Below, piece after piece: positions 43,300-51,585 of a stretch of 64,000 bases of DNA; position 1 is the first letter of the stretch, and each line of letters begins with the position of its first letter. The stretch comes from JBBATK01 sp044228285 (GTDB taxonomy: Bacteria; Bacteroidota; Ignavibacteria; Kapaibacteriales; NICIL-2), in assembly GCA_044228285.1 (NCBI GenBank), contig JBGAVD010000003.1:248001-312000 (forward strand), in the 5' to 3' direction. The notes below the pieces were generated by a model. That model was not told the DNA's origin and did not search any database. It saw only the letters and a program-made list of their open reading frames with translations. The position numbers and the translations under genes were made by a program.

Positions 43300-45651
43300 A
43301 TGGAATCAAAGCTCCTATCCGTCTGTATGATCGTTCGCAATGAAGAGGCGATGCTTCAGGGCTGTCTTGAATCATTGCAGAACTGCGCTGAAGAGATCAT
43401 TGTGGTTGATACAGGATCCAGCGATCAGACCATTGCAATTGCCCGTAGTTTCGGTGCAACAGTACTTGAGTTTCCATGGAACAACAACTTTGCAGAGGCG
43501 AGAAATGTCGCTCTGGCAGCCGCTTCCGGGAAGTGGATTCTCAGCATCGATGCAGATGAGCGCGTCCAGAACCCTGAAGAACTTCGCTGGCTCGTCGAGC
43601 AAGCAACAGAAGAGTTCTATGGCTTCCTCGTCAACCTTAGTTCATTCTCTGAGAACAATGGCGCACGCTCTCGCTACGTGTCCCAGCTTTTACGTCTGTT
43701 CCGCAACGACGAACGCATTCGCTTTGAGGGTCGCATCCACGAGCAACTGGTAGAGTGCTTCGCTCCCAATGGACTTCGCTTTGCTCCTTCAAACATAGAA
43801 ATTGAACACTTGGGATATAGTCTGAGCGCTGAACAAATGCAACAAAAGCAAGAGCGCAATTTGCGTTTGCTTCATGCTGCATTGAACGACAACCCAAATG
43901 ATGCCTACATGCTGCAGCAACGTGCGAAAACACACTTGGCAATGGGTGAGCTCAAAGCAGCGGAACGCGATACTCAACGTGCTCTCCTCTTCGCCAAAGC
44001 AGGAGGAGTCGTACGACCACAAGCACTGAACTATGGTGCTGTGGTAGCGAATCAAGCTAAAGACTATCCTTTGGCAATACAGCGCGCCGAAGAGTCTCTA
44101 CGCCTTGTACCACATCAAGCCTTTGCCTATTTCGTGTTGGGAGAAACCTACACCGCCTGGGCTAACTACGCTGAAGCTTTCAAAGCCTATGTGCAGATGG
44201 AACAAGCAGTGGAACTCAATGACCTGCATGCGCGCATCGTTGGCGCGTATCAGCTGCCTACGGAACAACTGTGCTACTCTATTGGTCGCAGTGCTCTGGC
44301 TAGCGGAAATCATCAGAAGGCTGAAGAGTATTTCCGCAAAGGAATGGCTGCGGATGAGCGTAGTGTGAATTGTCGTATTGGACTTGCCAATATGGCCATG
44401 AACGTCGGTGAATTTGAAGCGGCACGACAGTTGCTTCAGGATGCACAGAAGCTGGAACCAGGTCACGCAGATATACCATCGTTCCTGCAACGTCTCAATG
44501 AAGTGCAAGCACAGCATGAAGGCAGGAATCAGCCATCAATACAAACCTCAACTATGAATACGCACACCGAGCAACAGACGAACGAAGTCAATCCAGCACA
44601 ACGCAAGTTGGTATCGCTTTGCATGATCGTCAAGAACGAACAGCATAGTCTGCGCGCGTGTTTGGAGTCGGTGCGAGATATTGTCGACGAAATCGTCATC
44701 GTAGATACCGGCTCAACCGATCGCACTCTAGAAATCGCCAAAGAGTTCGGAGCTCGCATAGGGTTTTTTGAATGGGTTGGCGACTTTGCCAAAGCGCGGA
44801 ACGAAGCGTTGAAGCTCTGTACTGGCGAGTGGATTTTGTACTTGGATGCAGATGAACGTCTGAGTCCGGAATCTGCACCACTCCTTCGCGAAATGCTCTA
44901 TAGCTTACCGCAAGAAGTTGGCGGCTGCATTTGCACCATCATCAGTCCGCACCGTCAAGCTGACGCTGAAAGTGAAGTGCATCGCGGAGGCTATCCACGA
45001 CTCTTCCGCAACTACGGCTATCCTAAGGTTGAGTTCAGAGGACGGGTCCATGAGCAGATCACTCCATCGTTGATAGAGTGCGGAGCGCACATTCTTAACT
45101 GTGACTTGACCATCGTGCACACGGGTTACGACATCGACCGCGAGCGTATGCAAGCCAAGGTGAAGCGCAACTATGAGCTTCTCATACAACACGTACAAGA
45201 AGAACCACTCAACGCCTATGCATGGTTCCAACTTGGTCAGACACTCGGCAGAATGAATGTGCCTGAGAATGCCGAGCAAGCGCTCAAGTTTGCACTGGAT
45301 CTTGGCACCCTCTCAACACCCGTTGCCGCCTCCGCTGCGTCTACGATGGCTCACTTGTGTGGAACACAACGCCGTTACGAAGAAGCCTTGCACTGGTCCG
45401 ACTACTCACTCGCAAAAATCCCAAATCAGATCATGGCCCTGCACTACAAGGCCTATGCTCTGATGTATCTCTATCGCCTGGATGAAGCTGAAGCACTTTT
45501 CAACGAGGTACTCTACCTCATTGAAAACAAGAGCAGCTCTCCAGAAGCTGGCTATGATGTAGATCTCAAACCAACAGTGGTGCATCAAGGCTTGGCTAAG
45601 CTGCGTCAAATGCGCAACGCTCCACGTCCAGCATATGCCATGCAGGACTAA
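43300..45651 (+). CDS. Tandem GT2 glycosyltransferase with TPR repeats
   Basis: 783 residues made of two copies of the same unit. Unit one: a GT2 domain (about 1-170: SVCMIVRNEE, EEIIVVDTGSSDQT, NNFAEARN, LSIDADERV) then TPR repeats (about 190-410). Unit two: a GT2 domain from about 435 (SLCMIVKNEQ, DEIVIVDTGSTDRT, GDFAKARNEA, LYLDADERL) then TPR repeats to about 765. DADER supplies the metal-binding DxD-like motif in both. GT2-TPR proteins of this kind glycosylate proteins or small acceptors in the cytoplasm. The acceptor is unknown; flagellar or surface proteins are possible. Confidence 0.9.
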   Translation: MESKLLSVCMIVRNEEAMLQGCLESLQNCAEEIIVVDTGSSDQTIAIARSFGATVLEFPWNNNFAEARNVALAAASGKWILSIDADERVQNPEELRWLVEQATEEFYGFLVNLSSFSENNGARSRYVSQLLRLFRNDERIRFEGRIHEQLVECFAPNGLRFAPSNIEIEHLGYSLSAEQMQQKQERNLRLLHAALNDNPNDAYMLQQRAKTHLAMGELKAAERDTQRALLFAKAGGVVRPQALNYGAVVANQAKDYPLAIQRAEESLRLVPHQAFAYFVLGETYTAWANYAEAFKAYVQMEQAVELNDLHARIVGAYQLPTEQLCYSIGRSALASGNHQKAEEYFRKGMAADERSVNCRIGLANMAMNVGEFEAARQLLQDAQKLEPGHADIPSFLQRLNEVQAQHEGRNQPSIQTSTMNTHTEQQTNEVNPAQRKLVSLCMIVKNEQHSLRACLESVRDIVDEIVIVDTGSTDRTLEIAKEFGARIGFFEWVGDFAKARNEALKLCTGEWILYLDADERLSPESAPLLREMLYSLPQEVGGCICTIISPHRQADAESEVHRGGYPRLFRNYGYPKVEFRGRVHEQITPSLIECGAHILNCDLTIVHTGYDIDRERMQAKVKRNYELLIQHVQEEPLNAYAWFQLGQTLGRMNVPENAEQALKFALDLGTLSTPVAASAASTMAHLCGTQRRYEEALHWSDYSLAKIPNQIMALHYKAYALMYLYRLDEAEALFNEVLYLIENKSSSPEAGYDVDLKPTVVHQGLAKLRQMRNAPRPAYAMQD

Positions 45652-45707
45652 GCATTAAAGCAAAGATGATGCAACCTCGATAGGACTCTAGACGATCCTG
45701 CTCTTAT

Positions 45708-45759
45708 GAAGCTACAACAAGAAATGCCCGCGTATGCGGGCATTTCTTGTTGTAGCTTC
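45708..45759. terminator. 24-bp perfect-stem bidirectional terminator
   Basis: GAAGCTACAACAAGAAATG... pairs without mismatch over 24 bp with its complement, with loop GTAT. A-rich and T-rich segments (AAGAAA, TTTCTT) flank a GC core (GCCCGC/GCGGGC), so it can terminate in both directions. It lies between the convergent glycosyltransferase gene and serS. Confidence 0.88.
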
Positions 45760-45778
45760 TATAGGAATCAACAGTGAT

Positions 45779-47041
45779 TTAGGATATCACATCGCAGCGC
45801 ATGTATGAGCGCAAAGCCTCTGGAATGTAAATCGTTCCATCAGGTCGTTGGTGATGTTCCAACATTGCAACCATGATGCGCGATGTTGCCAGACCGCTGC
45901 CATTGAGCGTATGAACATGCTCGAGCTTTCCTTGAGCAGTACGGTAGCGAATGTTCGCTCTGCGTGCTTGGAAGTTCTCAAAGTTGGAGCAGCTGGAGAC
46001 TTCAAGGTATTTCTGTTCTGCTGGCGACCACACTTCAAGATCATAGGTCTTCGCAGAGTTAAAGCTTGTGTCACCGCTACAGAGAAGGATTACGCGAAAC
46101 GGTAGTTCGAGCGCACGAAGGAGATCCTCAACATCTGCTACCAGGAGCTCCAACTCGTTGTAGGAGTTATCAGGGTGACAGAACTTTACCAGCTCGACCT
46201 TGTTGAACTGGTGAACACGGAGGAATCCACGTGTGTCTTTACCGTAGCTGCCCGCTTCACGTCGGAAGCATGCACTATAGCCACAGAACTTGATAGGCAG
46301 ATCCGCCTCCATCAAGACATCATCGCGATAAAAATTCGTCAACGGTACTTCTGCTGTTGGAATGAGGTAGAGATCATCATCTGCGCAGCGATACATATCC
46401 TCTTCTAGCTTCGGGATTTGTCCGGTGCCGACCATGGAGGCTCGGTTCACCGCAAAGGGAGGCATCATCTCGCGGTATCCATGCTTCTCAATATGCATAT
46501 CCAAGAAGAGGTTAATCATGGCGCGTTCGAGGCTTGCACCCTTACCCGTGTAAAAGCCAAATCCACTACCACTCACTTTCGCACCGCGTTCGAAGTCAAG
46601 CAAGCCTAGCTTCTTTGCAATCTCAACGTGGTTCAGTCGGTAGTCTTGAGGAATCTTTTCGACCGTCGAGCGGATTTCGATATTCTGCGAAGCATCACGT
46701 CCAATCGGCACATCAGCATGTAACATGTTCGGGATGTACAGTTGGATTGCGAGCATTTGCTCGTCGAGGGTACGAATTTTTTCGTCGTTTGCTTTGATAG
46801 CATCACCTACAAGACGCATCTCTTCAATCATTGCAGTGGCGTCTGCCTTTTCCTTCTTCAAGCGCGCAATAGTTTCGCTCGTCACGTTGCGTTGATTTTT
46901 CAGTACATCGGTTTCAGATACAAGGGCACGGCGTGAGGCATCAAAATCCAGCAGTTGCTGAACATTAGCTTTTTCGTTCTTATTGGCGGTATTTGCAAGG
47001 ACTGCATCCGCATTCTCGCGGATGAATTTGAGCTCGAGCAT
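45779..47041 (-). CDS. serS: Seryl-tRNA synthetase
   Basis: 420 residues from the ATG at 47041 (LELKFIRENAD, the standard SerRS opening); the frame runs 37 codons further upstream but within a promoter-like region. It charges tRNA-Ser and selenocysteine tRNA. Residues about 1-110 are the coiled-coil tRNA-binding arm. Class II motifs: motif 2 region CFRREAGSYGKDTRGFLRVHQF, motif 3 NGSGLATSRIMVAMLEHHQ, and the serine pocket TAEVPLTNFY. TATCTTTG lies 36 nt upstream. Confidence 0.97.
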   Translation of the reverse strand: MLELKFIRENADAVLANTANKNEKANVQQLLDFDASRRALVSETDVLKNQRNVTSETIARLKKEKADATAMIEEMRLVGDAIKANDEKIRTLDEQMLAIQLYIPNMLHADVPIGRDASQNIEIRSTVEKIPQDYRLNHVEIAKKLGLLDFERGAKVSGSGFGFYTGKGASLERAMINLFLDMHIEKHGYREMMPPFAVNRASMVGTGQIPKLEEDMYRCADDDLYLIPTAEVPLTNFYRDDVLMEADLPIKFCGYSACFRREAGSYGKDTRGFLRVHQFNKVELVKFCHPDNSYNELELLVADVEDLLRALELPFRVILLCSGDTSFNSAKTYDLEVWSPAEQKYLEVSSCSNFENFQARRANIRYRTAQGKLEHVHTLNGSGLATSRIMVAMLEHHQRPDGTIYIPEALRSYMRCDVIS

Positions 47042-47076
47042 GGTGTGCTGGCGACGGGTTGTGAGACAATAATCCA

Positions 47077-47084
47077 CAAAGATA
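47077..47084 (-). promoter_or_regulatory. TAnnTTTG promoter element for serS
   Basis: TATCTTTG on the minus strand, 36 nt before the serS ATG. It supports the ATG at 47041 over a longer open frame, because the extension would place the element inside the coding sequence. Confidence 0.55.
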
Positions 47085-47227
47085 CGCAGGACCAGCCTTG
47101 AGCAGAAGGAGAGCTCTAGTACCTGAGCTGAAGCAAGAGCACCGAAACGCACTAGTGACTACGCACCAGGCTCAAAGTTCTAGCGACTTCGTTGAGCGAT
47201 GTGGTAAAATGATAACGAGACGAAATT

Positions 47228-47542
47228 CTATAGAAAGAGGTGTCTGAGGGAGAAGCTTATACAGCAGCATCCTACAAGAAAGCAGCCTAAACCGACAATA
47301 GCTTGTCGTTTCATAGCCTTTTCAGCCATATTTGGGCTTATTCCCGCAGGTGTATCGTAAGCGCTTGAGAGGTGTTGGATCTGTTGGCCAAAACCCATGA
47401 TACGCTGGTTCATTTTGCGTCCAATTTCACTCAGTTTCGTGGCTTTTGCTTCGACATTCGAGACTGGAGAATCGGGTGCTTCATCGAGCATTGGGAACAG
47501 GGCTGTTGCCTGCGAGCTGCTTTGTGCAATCAATTGCTTCAT
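47228..47542 (-). CDS. Small tail-anchored protein of unknown function
   Basis: 104 residues from the ATG at 47542; AAGGA lies 7 nt upstream, which favours it over an earlier in-frame start. Not recognised. The first ~75 residues are polar (KQLIAQSSSQATAL, EAKATKLSEIGRKMNQRI). A membrane segment with three consecutive Cys (AIVGLGCFLVGCCC) and a short basic end (LRHLFL) close the chain, suggesting a C-terminal anchor. It sits between serS (same strand) and the divergent lnt. Confidence 0.55.
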   Translation of the reverse strand: MKQLIAQSSSQATALFPMLDEAPDSPVSNVEAKATKLSEIGRKMNQRIMGFGQQIQHLSSAYDTPAGISPNMAEKAMKRQAIVGLGCFLVGCCCISFSLRHLFL

Positions 47543-47717
47543 CACGGAAATCCTTTTCGTTGTGTTGATGATTGGGCCAAAACGATGATGTCGTTCTTCA
47601 TGGAGTATCGTCAACTCCCGCGAACAATGAAGTTCGCTTCAGCACAATTGGCTGAAAAAAGCTCAGGCACAGCCAACTCAGCCATCCAATCAGCTCAGTG
47701 TACTCGGTGAAGGGATG

Positions 47718-47725
47718 TATCTTTG
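47718..47725 (+). promoter_or_regulatory. TAnnTTTG promoter element for lnt
   Basis: TATCTTTG, 23 nt before the lnt ATG, an exact match to the Bacteroidota -7 consensus. Confidence 0.55.
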
Positions 47726-47748
47726 TTTCTTTACAACGCTTGTAGCCT

Positions 47749-49398
47749 ATGAAAAGCCGGAATCAATACCTTATTGTGGCACTGGCCGGCTTGGCTGGTG
47801 GTTTTGCCTTCCCTCCAATGCGCCTTGGTTTCCTGGCTTTTCTCTGCTTTGTACCCCTGATTGCTGTTCTCGAGCAGCGCATGGATGTGGGCATGGTCAA
47901 GAAAAATCAGAACGCCCTACTCTATACCTTTTTCTTCTGTTTTCACGGGGCAGCGAACTGGTGGGTAATGAGCTGGCAGAAAGAAACGGACCCCTACTTG
48001 ATGGCAGCCGGAGCTGGCTTGTGGTTAGGCCACCCCTTTTTCCTCATGCCCGCTTTCTGGGTCTATCAATACGCCCGACGTCGCAGTAGCAGTATAACGC
48101 TGTCCTTGGTCATGCTAGGTCTAGCCTGGACAGGCATCGAATGGCTGCACTCCCTCTCCGACCTTTCTTATCCCTGGCTTGCCTTGGGATACACTCAAGT
48201 GTACAACACTGTTCTCATCCAGATTGCAGACATCGGTGGCGTGTGGATGGTCTCAGCATTCGTGATGAGTATCAATCTCGTTATCGCACACTATTATCTG
48301 ACACGTGAGCGCATTATCCGACACTTGGTGACAGCGTCGCTAATCATATTTGCGGTTAGCGGGTATGGCTCGTACATGTCGTTACTCTTCCGCCACTACA
48401 GCTCCGATGTCAAAGGAAGATCTCTCACCGTAGGACTTGTCCAACCAAGCATAGATCCCTGGGTCAAGTGGCAAGGCGGGATAAATGACATGATCTCGAT
48501 GCATCAGAATCTACAGGATTCATTAAACAGAATACAGCACTGCGATTTGAATGTGTGGAGCGAAACAGCCATACCGTACGGACTCACTCTACCAGAAAAC
48601 ATCAGTCTGTTAAACCGTCTTCAAAGCTGGGTTGACAGTTCGCAAACTGCCTTGTTGACTGGCTTTGCTGACTACGAGTTTTTCGAAGCACACAATGCAC
48701 CATCCACCGCTCAACGATTTCCTTTAGATCCACAAAAGCTCGTAAGGGTGTATAACTCTGCTGGTATCATCACTCCTGGTTATCGCGATCTTCCCCGACA
48801 TCACAAGTCACGTCTGACGCCCTTTGGCGAGTACATGCCATTCAGTGACGACTTCCCCATTATCCAGTCATGGCTAAAATGGGGCGTTGGTATCTCAGGT
48901 TGGAATAAGGGTGCAGGTGCAAGTGTGGTGCCGTTACGAAGAGGAAGCGATACTCTAGCGATGATCGGTCCCGTGATATGCATCGAGTCTATCTATCCAT
49001 CGCACGTGGCAGATTACGTGCGCCGAGGTGCAACCCTCCTTGCGGTCATAACCAATGACGCTTGGTATGACGGCACCTTTGGTCCAGAGCAGCACTATTG
49101 CATCTCGCGAATGAGAGCCGTAGAAACTCGCACGAATATCATTCGCTGCGGGAACAGTGGAGTCAGTGGTTTGATTGACCATGCTGGCCGTTCCGTTGTA
49201 CAAGCAGAAGCCCGTAAACGTTGTGCTCAGCTTTGTACACTGCCAGTACTCGGTGTGCAAGATGAATACACCTACCTCAGCCCCTACATTCGCTTTGGCG
49301 ATTGGCTTCCCCAACTATGCACCGTTCTTTTTGCATCGTTGTGTTTGTGGCTAGGAATCAAAGCTCGCAAGCAATCTGCTTCGAGCACTGCCGCATAG
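47749..49398 (+). CDS. lnt: Apolipoprotein N-acyltransferase
   Basis: 549 residues. Lnt adds the third acyl chain to the N-terminal Cys of lipoproteins at the periplasmic face of the inner membrane. The N half has about six membrane segments (LAGGFAFPPMRLGFLAFL first; ISYPWLALGYTQ-like SYPWLALGYTQ). The C half is a nitrilase-like domain with the full Glu-Lys-Cys triad: E272 (WSETAIPYG), K353 (HHKSRLTPFGEYMP) and C411 (VICIES). RAVETRTNIIRCGNSGVSG is typical. Many lipoproteins and a LolA-like gene nearby fit this role. Confidence 0.95.
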   Translation: MKSRNQYLIVALAGLAGGFAFPPMRLGFLAFLCFVPLIAVLEQRMDVGMVKKNQNALLYTFFFCFHGAANWWVMSWQKETDPYLMAAGAGLWLGHPFFLMPAFWVYQYARRRSSSITLSLVMLGLAWTGIEWLHSLSDLSYPWLALGYTQVYNTVLIQIADIGGVWMVSAFVMSINLVIAHYYLTRERIIRHLVTASLIIFAVSGYGSYMSLLFRHYSSDVKGRSLTVGLVQPSIDPWVKWQGGINDMISMHQNLQDSLNRIQHCDLNVWSETAIPYGLTLPENISLLNRLQSWVDSSQTALLTGFADYEFFEAHNAPSTAQRFPLDPQKLVRVYNSAGIITPGYRDLPRHHKSRLTPFGEYMPFSDDFPIIQSWLKWGVGISGWNKGAGASVVPLRRGSDTLAMIGPVICIESIYPSHVADYVRRGATLLAVITNDAWYDGTFGPEQHYCISRMRAVETRTNIIRCGNSGVSGLIDHAGRSVVQAEARKRCAQLCTLPVLGVQDEYTYLSPYIRFGDWLPQLCTVLFASLCLWLGIKARKQSASSTAA

Positions 49399-49459
49399 TG
49401 TGCACGTAGAATTCGTAGCCTGATGCACAGACCTCTTCTCATCGACCAGCATGAGCTGT

Positions 49460-49474
49460 GCAGCCGCAGGCTGC
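49460..49474. repeat. Triloop hairpin between lnt and lipoprotein gene
   Basis: GCAGCC-GCA-GGCTGC: 6-bp perfect stem with the same GCA triloop as at 39625-39641, in a convergent intergenic space of 187 bp. Possibly a weak terminator. Confidence 0.5.
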
Positions 49475-49585
49475 GCGTGTATGAAAAATCATCTGAGCAT
49501 TCCTTAGCTACAGGGCGCGCAGTGCTTTTGAGTGAGTGCACAATCTCTTAGTACGAAGCCGAGTAAGGCAAACGCTAGAGCAGTA

Positions 49586-50236
49586 TTAGAATTGGAGTCG
49601 AACCAGGATTGAGTGGAAGATCTTGCGCATCTCGTCTTCTTCAGGAGGCTTTGCAGTAGTAACAGGTGTTGGCACCAGGGCTACTTCGTAGTAGTTATCC
49701 AGAGCACTTATCAGCACAACGGAGCGCGCGCGTTGTGCTGTGGAGTCGACGGCATCGATGCTAAACTCATAGCTGCCGAAGTTCTTGGAGCCATAGCTCA
49801 GTTTGTCCATAGGACTTAGCAGACGCACACCATTTGCCGTTTTGCGCATTCGACGCTCAAATGCTGAGCGAGCCAAACCAATGAGCCCTTCACTGCGCAC
49901 GGTTTCGCGAAGTTGATCATCGCTTCGCAGATTCTGCACTACCATGCTCACGGTGTATTCTGGGTTGACAGCTACAGCAACAATGTCGCTCGACATCTTG
50001 GATTCAACATCCACCAAGAACCAGCCTTTGGGTAAGAAGGCTAACAAGTCACCTGGCTTTGAACGCACATACTCTTCGCTCATGGCGATTTGTGGTTGCA
50101 GGAGCGCAGGATCAGGTGCTTGTACTTTGGGTTCGGAACGAAAAAGGAAACAGGATTCAAACACACAGAGACTCAATACAGCCATGCTGCAGAGCAGAGG
50201 CCGAAGGCGAATGGTGTGATGAAGAGGCCAGGTCAC
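49586..50236 (-). CDS. Putative lipoprotein of unknown function
   Basis: 216 residues from the GTG at 50236, chosen because AAGGGA lies 7-8 nt upstream and the codon lies directly after the preceding stop (TAAcGTG). An ATG at 50281 inside the previous gene and one at 50185 are alternatives. Arg-rich start, hydrophobic stretch and FESC make a lipoprotein signal. The mature part (PGDLLAFLPKGWFLVDVES, PEYTVSMVVQNL, YEFSIDAVDS, YYEVALVPTP) looks like one alpha-beta domain; no family was recognised. Probably co-translated with the DUF1684 lipoprotein gene. Confidence 0.7.
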   Translation of the reverse strand: MTWPLHHTIRLRPLLCSMAVLSLCVFESCFLFRSEPKVQAPDPALLQPQIAMSEEYVRSKPGDLLAFLPKGWFLVDVESKMSSDIVAVAVNPEYTVSMVVQNLRSDDQLRETVRSEGLIGLARSAFERRMRKTANGVRLLSPMDKLSYGSKNFGSYEFSIDAVDSTAQRARSVVLISALDNYYEVALVPTPVTTAKPPEEDEMRKIFHSILVRLQF

Positions 50237-50237
50237 G

Positions 50238-50903
50238 TTAGTTTCCCTTGCTATGAGCAGTGTACTTCTTTTCGCCGGCATTGATGGAGACGGCTAAGAC
50301 GTTTTGCGGTGGAATGAGCAAACAAGAGTATGCTTCGTTGAAAGCACAGTATGGGTTGTACGCCAGGTTGAAGTCGATGGTACACTCATCACCTGGATCT
50401 TCAAGGTCTACATAGCGTCCAGCTTCATAGCACACAGTGCCTGTGTTCTTATCTTTGAAGGGTATCAACACAGTTTTGGATTCCGAATCCGCTTGACGAT
50501 AGCCACTCAGGTGATAGACCTTTTCATCGTCCCCAAGCGAGAACGAAAACTCTCCCACGCGAACCATGACGCGCTGCTCGCCTTTGGAGGCAGGCATGCG
50601 CAAGGTGTCAGGCTTCGTTGCCGCTTCAAAACTTGCAATCACCGCATACTTCTCATCATAGGAAAAGTAGCTCAGGCCGCCGAAGGCTTTGCGCATTTCT
50701 TTGGGGATGGGCGATGCGCTGTCTTCTTTCAGAAAGCGATCCTTCTCCGCACGCATCTTTACAATGTTCGAAGCATCGGCTGGAGTGTCTTGCAATTTTT
50801 CCTCATCATCACTATCCCCACAGGACTGCAAACTACAGAGTGCAATCACAGCGCAGAGCGCGTAGGGAAGCCAGGGAAGATGCACGCGCAAAAAGCTTGG
50901 CAT
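50238..50903 (-). CDS. DUF1684-family lipoprotein
   Basis: 221 residues from the ATG at 50903, which opens a lipoprotein signal ending LQSC. The DUF1684 signature is clear: RAEKDRFLKEDSASPIP, FGGLSYFSYDEKYAV, KTVLIPFKDKNTGTVCYEAGRY, DFNLAYNPYCAFNEAYSCLLPP-like (SCLLIPPQN), and VSINAGEK. The family is widespread in Bacteroidota with unknown biochemistry. The dcd stop is 56 nt upstream and the next lipoprotein gene follows without a gap, so dcd and the two lipoprotein genes probably form one operon. Confidence 0.88.
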   Translation of the reverse strand: MPSFLRVHLPWLPYALCAVIALCSLQSCGDSDDEEKLQDTPADASNIVKMRAEKDRFLKEDSASPIPKEMRKAFGGLSYFSYDEKYAVIASFEAATKPDTLRMPASKGEQRVMVRVGEFSFSLGDDEKVYHLSGYRQADSESKTVLIPFKDKNTGTVCYEAGRYVDLEDPGDECTIDFNLAYNPYCAFNEAYSCLLIPPQNVLAVSINAGEKKYTAHSKGN

Positions 50904-50959
50904 AGATGTCAGTGAATGGTATGTGATACGACGGGTTGACCCACGTTGGCAGACACCTT

Positions 50960-51496
50960 TTAGAAGGTGTTGCGCCACATCATAGACTCAACCGGAATAT
51001 TCATGCGGTCATTGTACTTAGCTGTCGTCTTATTCTTGTACGAAGTAAGAATCGTCCCCTGCACTTGGAAGTAAATCAACTGTCCAATAGGCATTCCTGC
51101 ATACACGCGCACAGGAACTTTTACCGAGATCTCCAAGGTCCAGAAGTTGCAAAAACCCACGTCGCCCTTACCAGCGGTGGCGTGGATATCAATGCCCAGT
51201 CTGCCAACAGAACTCTTTCCCTCAAGAAAAGGTACATGCTCATGTGTTTCTGTGTACTCTTCAGTTACTCCTAAGTACAACTGATTCGGTTCTAACACAA
51301 AGCCTTCAGCAGGAATCTCGAACAAGCGAATGGTATTGTGTTGCTTGGCATCGAGAACCGCGTCATTATACACGGCAAGGGTCTTTCCCAGATGCACATC
51401 GTAACTATTAGAGCCCAAGCTGTTCTTGTCGAAGGGCTCAATCAAAATCGAGCCTTTTTCAATATGATTGAGAATTTCTTGGTCGGATAGAATCAT
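50960..51496 (-). CDS. dcd: dCTP deaminase
   Basis: 178 residues. It deaminates dCTP to dUTP, the step that feeds dTMP synthesis. Seen: ILSDQEILNHIEKGSI at the start, NSYDVHLGKTL, the catalytic block EGKSSVGRLGIDIHATAG, and WTLEISVKVPVRVYAGMPIGQL with the conserved Glu. TATCTTTG lies 38 nt before the ATG. First gene of the dcd-lipoprotein operon. Confidence 0.95.
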   Translation of the reverse strand: MILSDQEILNHIEKGSILIEPFDKNSLGSNSYDVHLGKTLAVYNDAVLDAKQHNTIRLFEIPAEGFVLEPNQLYLGVTEEYTETHEHVPFLEGKSSVGRLGIDIHATAGKGDVGFCNFWTLEISVKVPVRVYAGMPIGQLIYFQVQGTILTSYKNKTTAKYNDRMNIPVESMMWRNTF

Positions 51497-51534
51497 GGCG
51501 CTGTATGCTTTGTCACGTGAGATGAATCGGACTG

Positions 51535-51542
51535 CAAAGATA
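51535..51542 (-). promoter_or_regulatory. TAnnTTTG promoter element for dcd
   Basis: TATCTTTG on the minus strand, 38 nt before the dcd ATG, with a TTG 16 nt further upstream, the same spacing as at gatB. Confidence 0.55.
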
Positions 51543-51585
51543 GTCGTTTAGCCCGCTACAACACAGTGCAAAGCGTCAGAATTGG

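Noticed and set aside
47042..47152. Upstream extension of the serS frame by 37 codons
   Set aside because: SerRS begins at LELKFIRENAD, and the extension contains the TATCTTTG promoter-like box.
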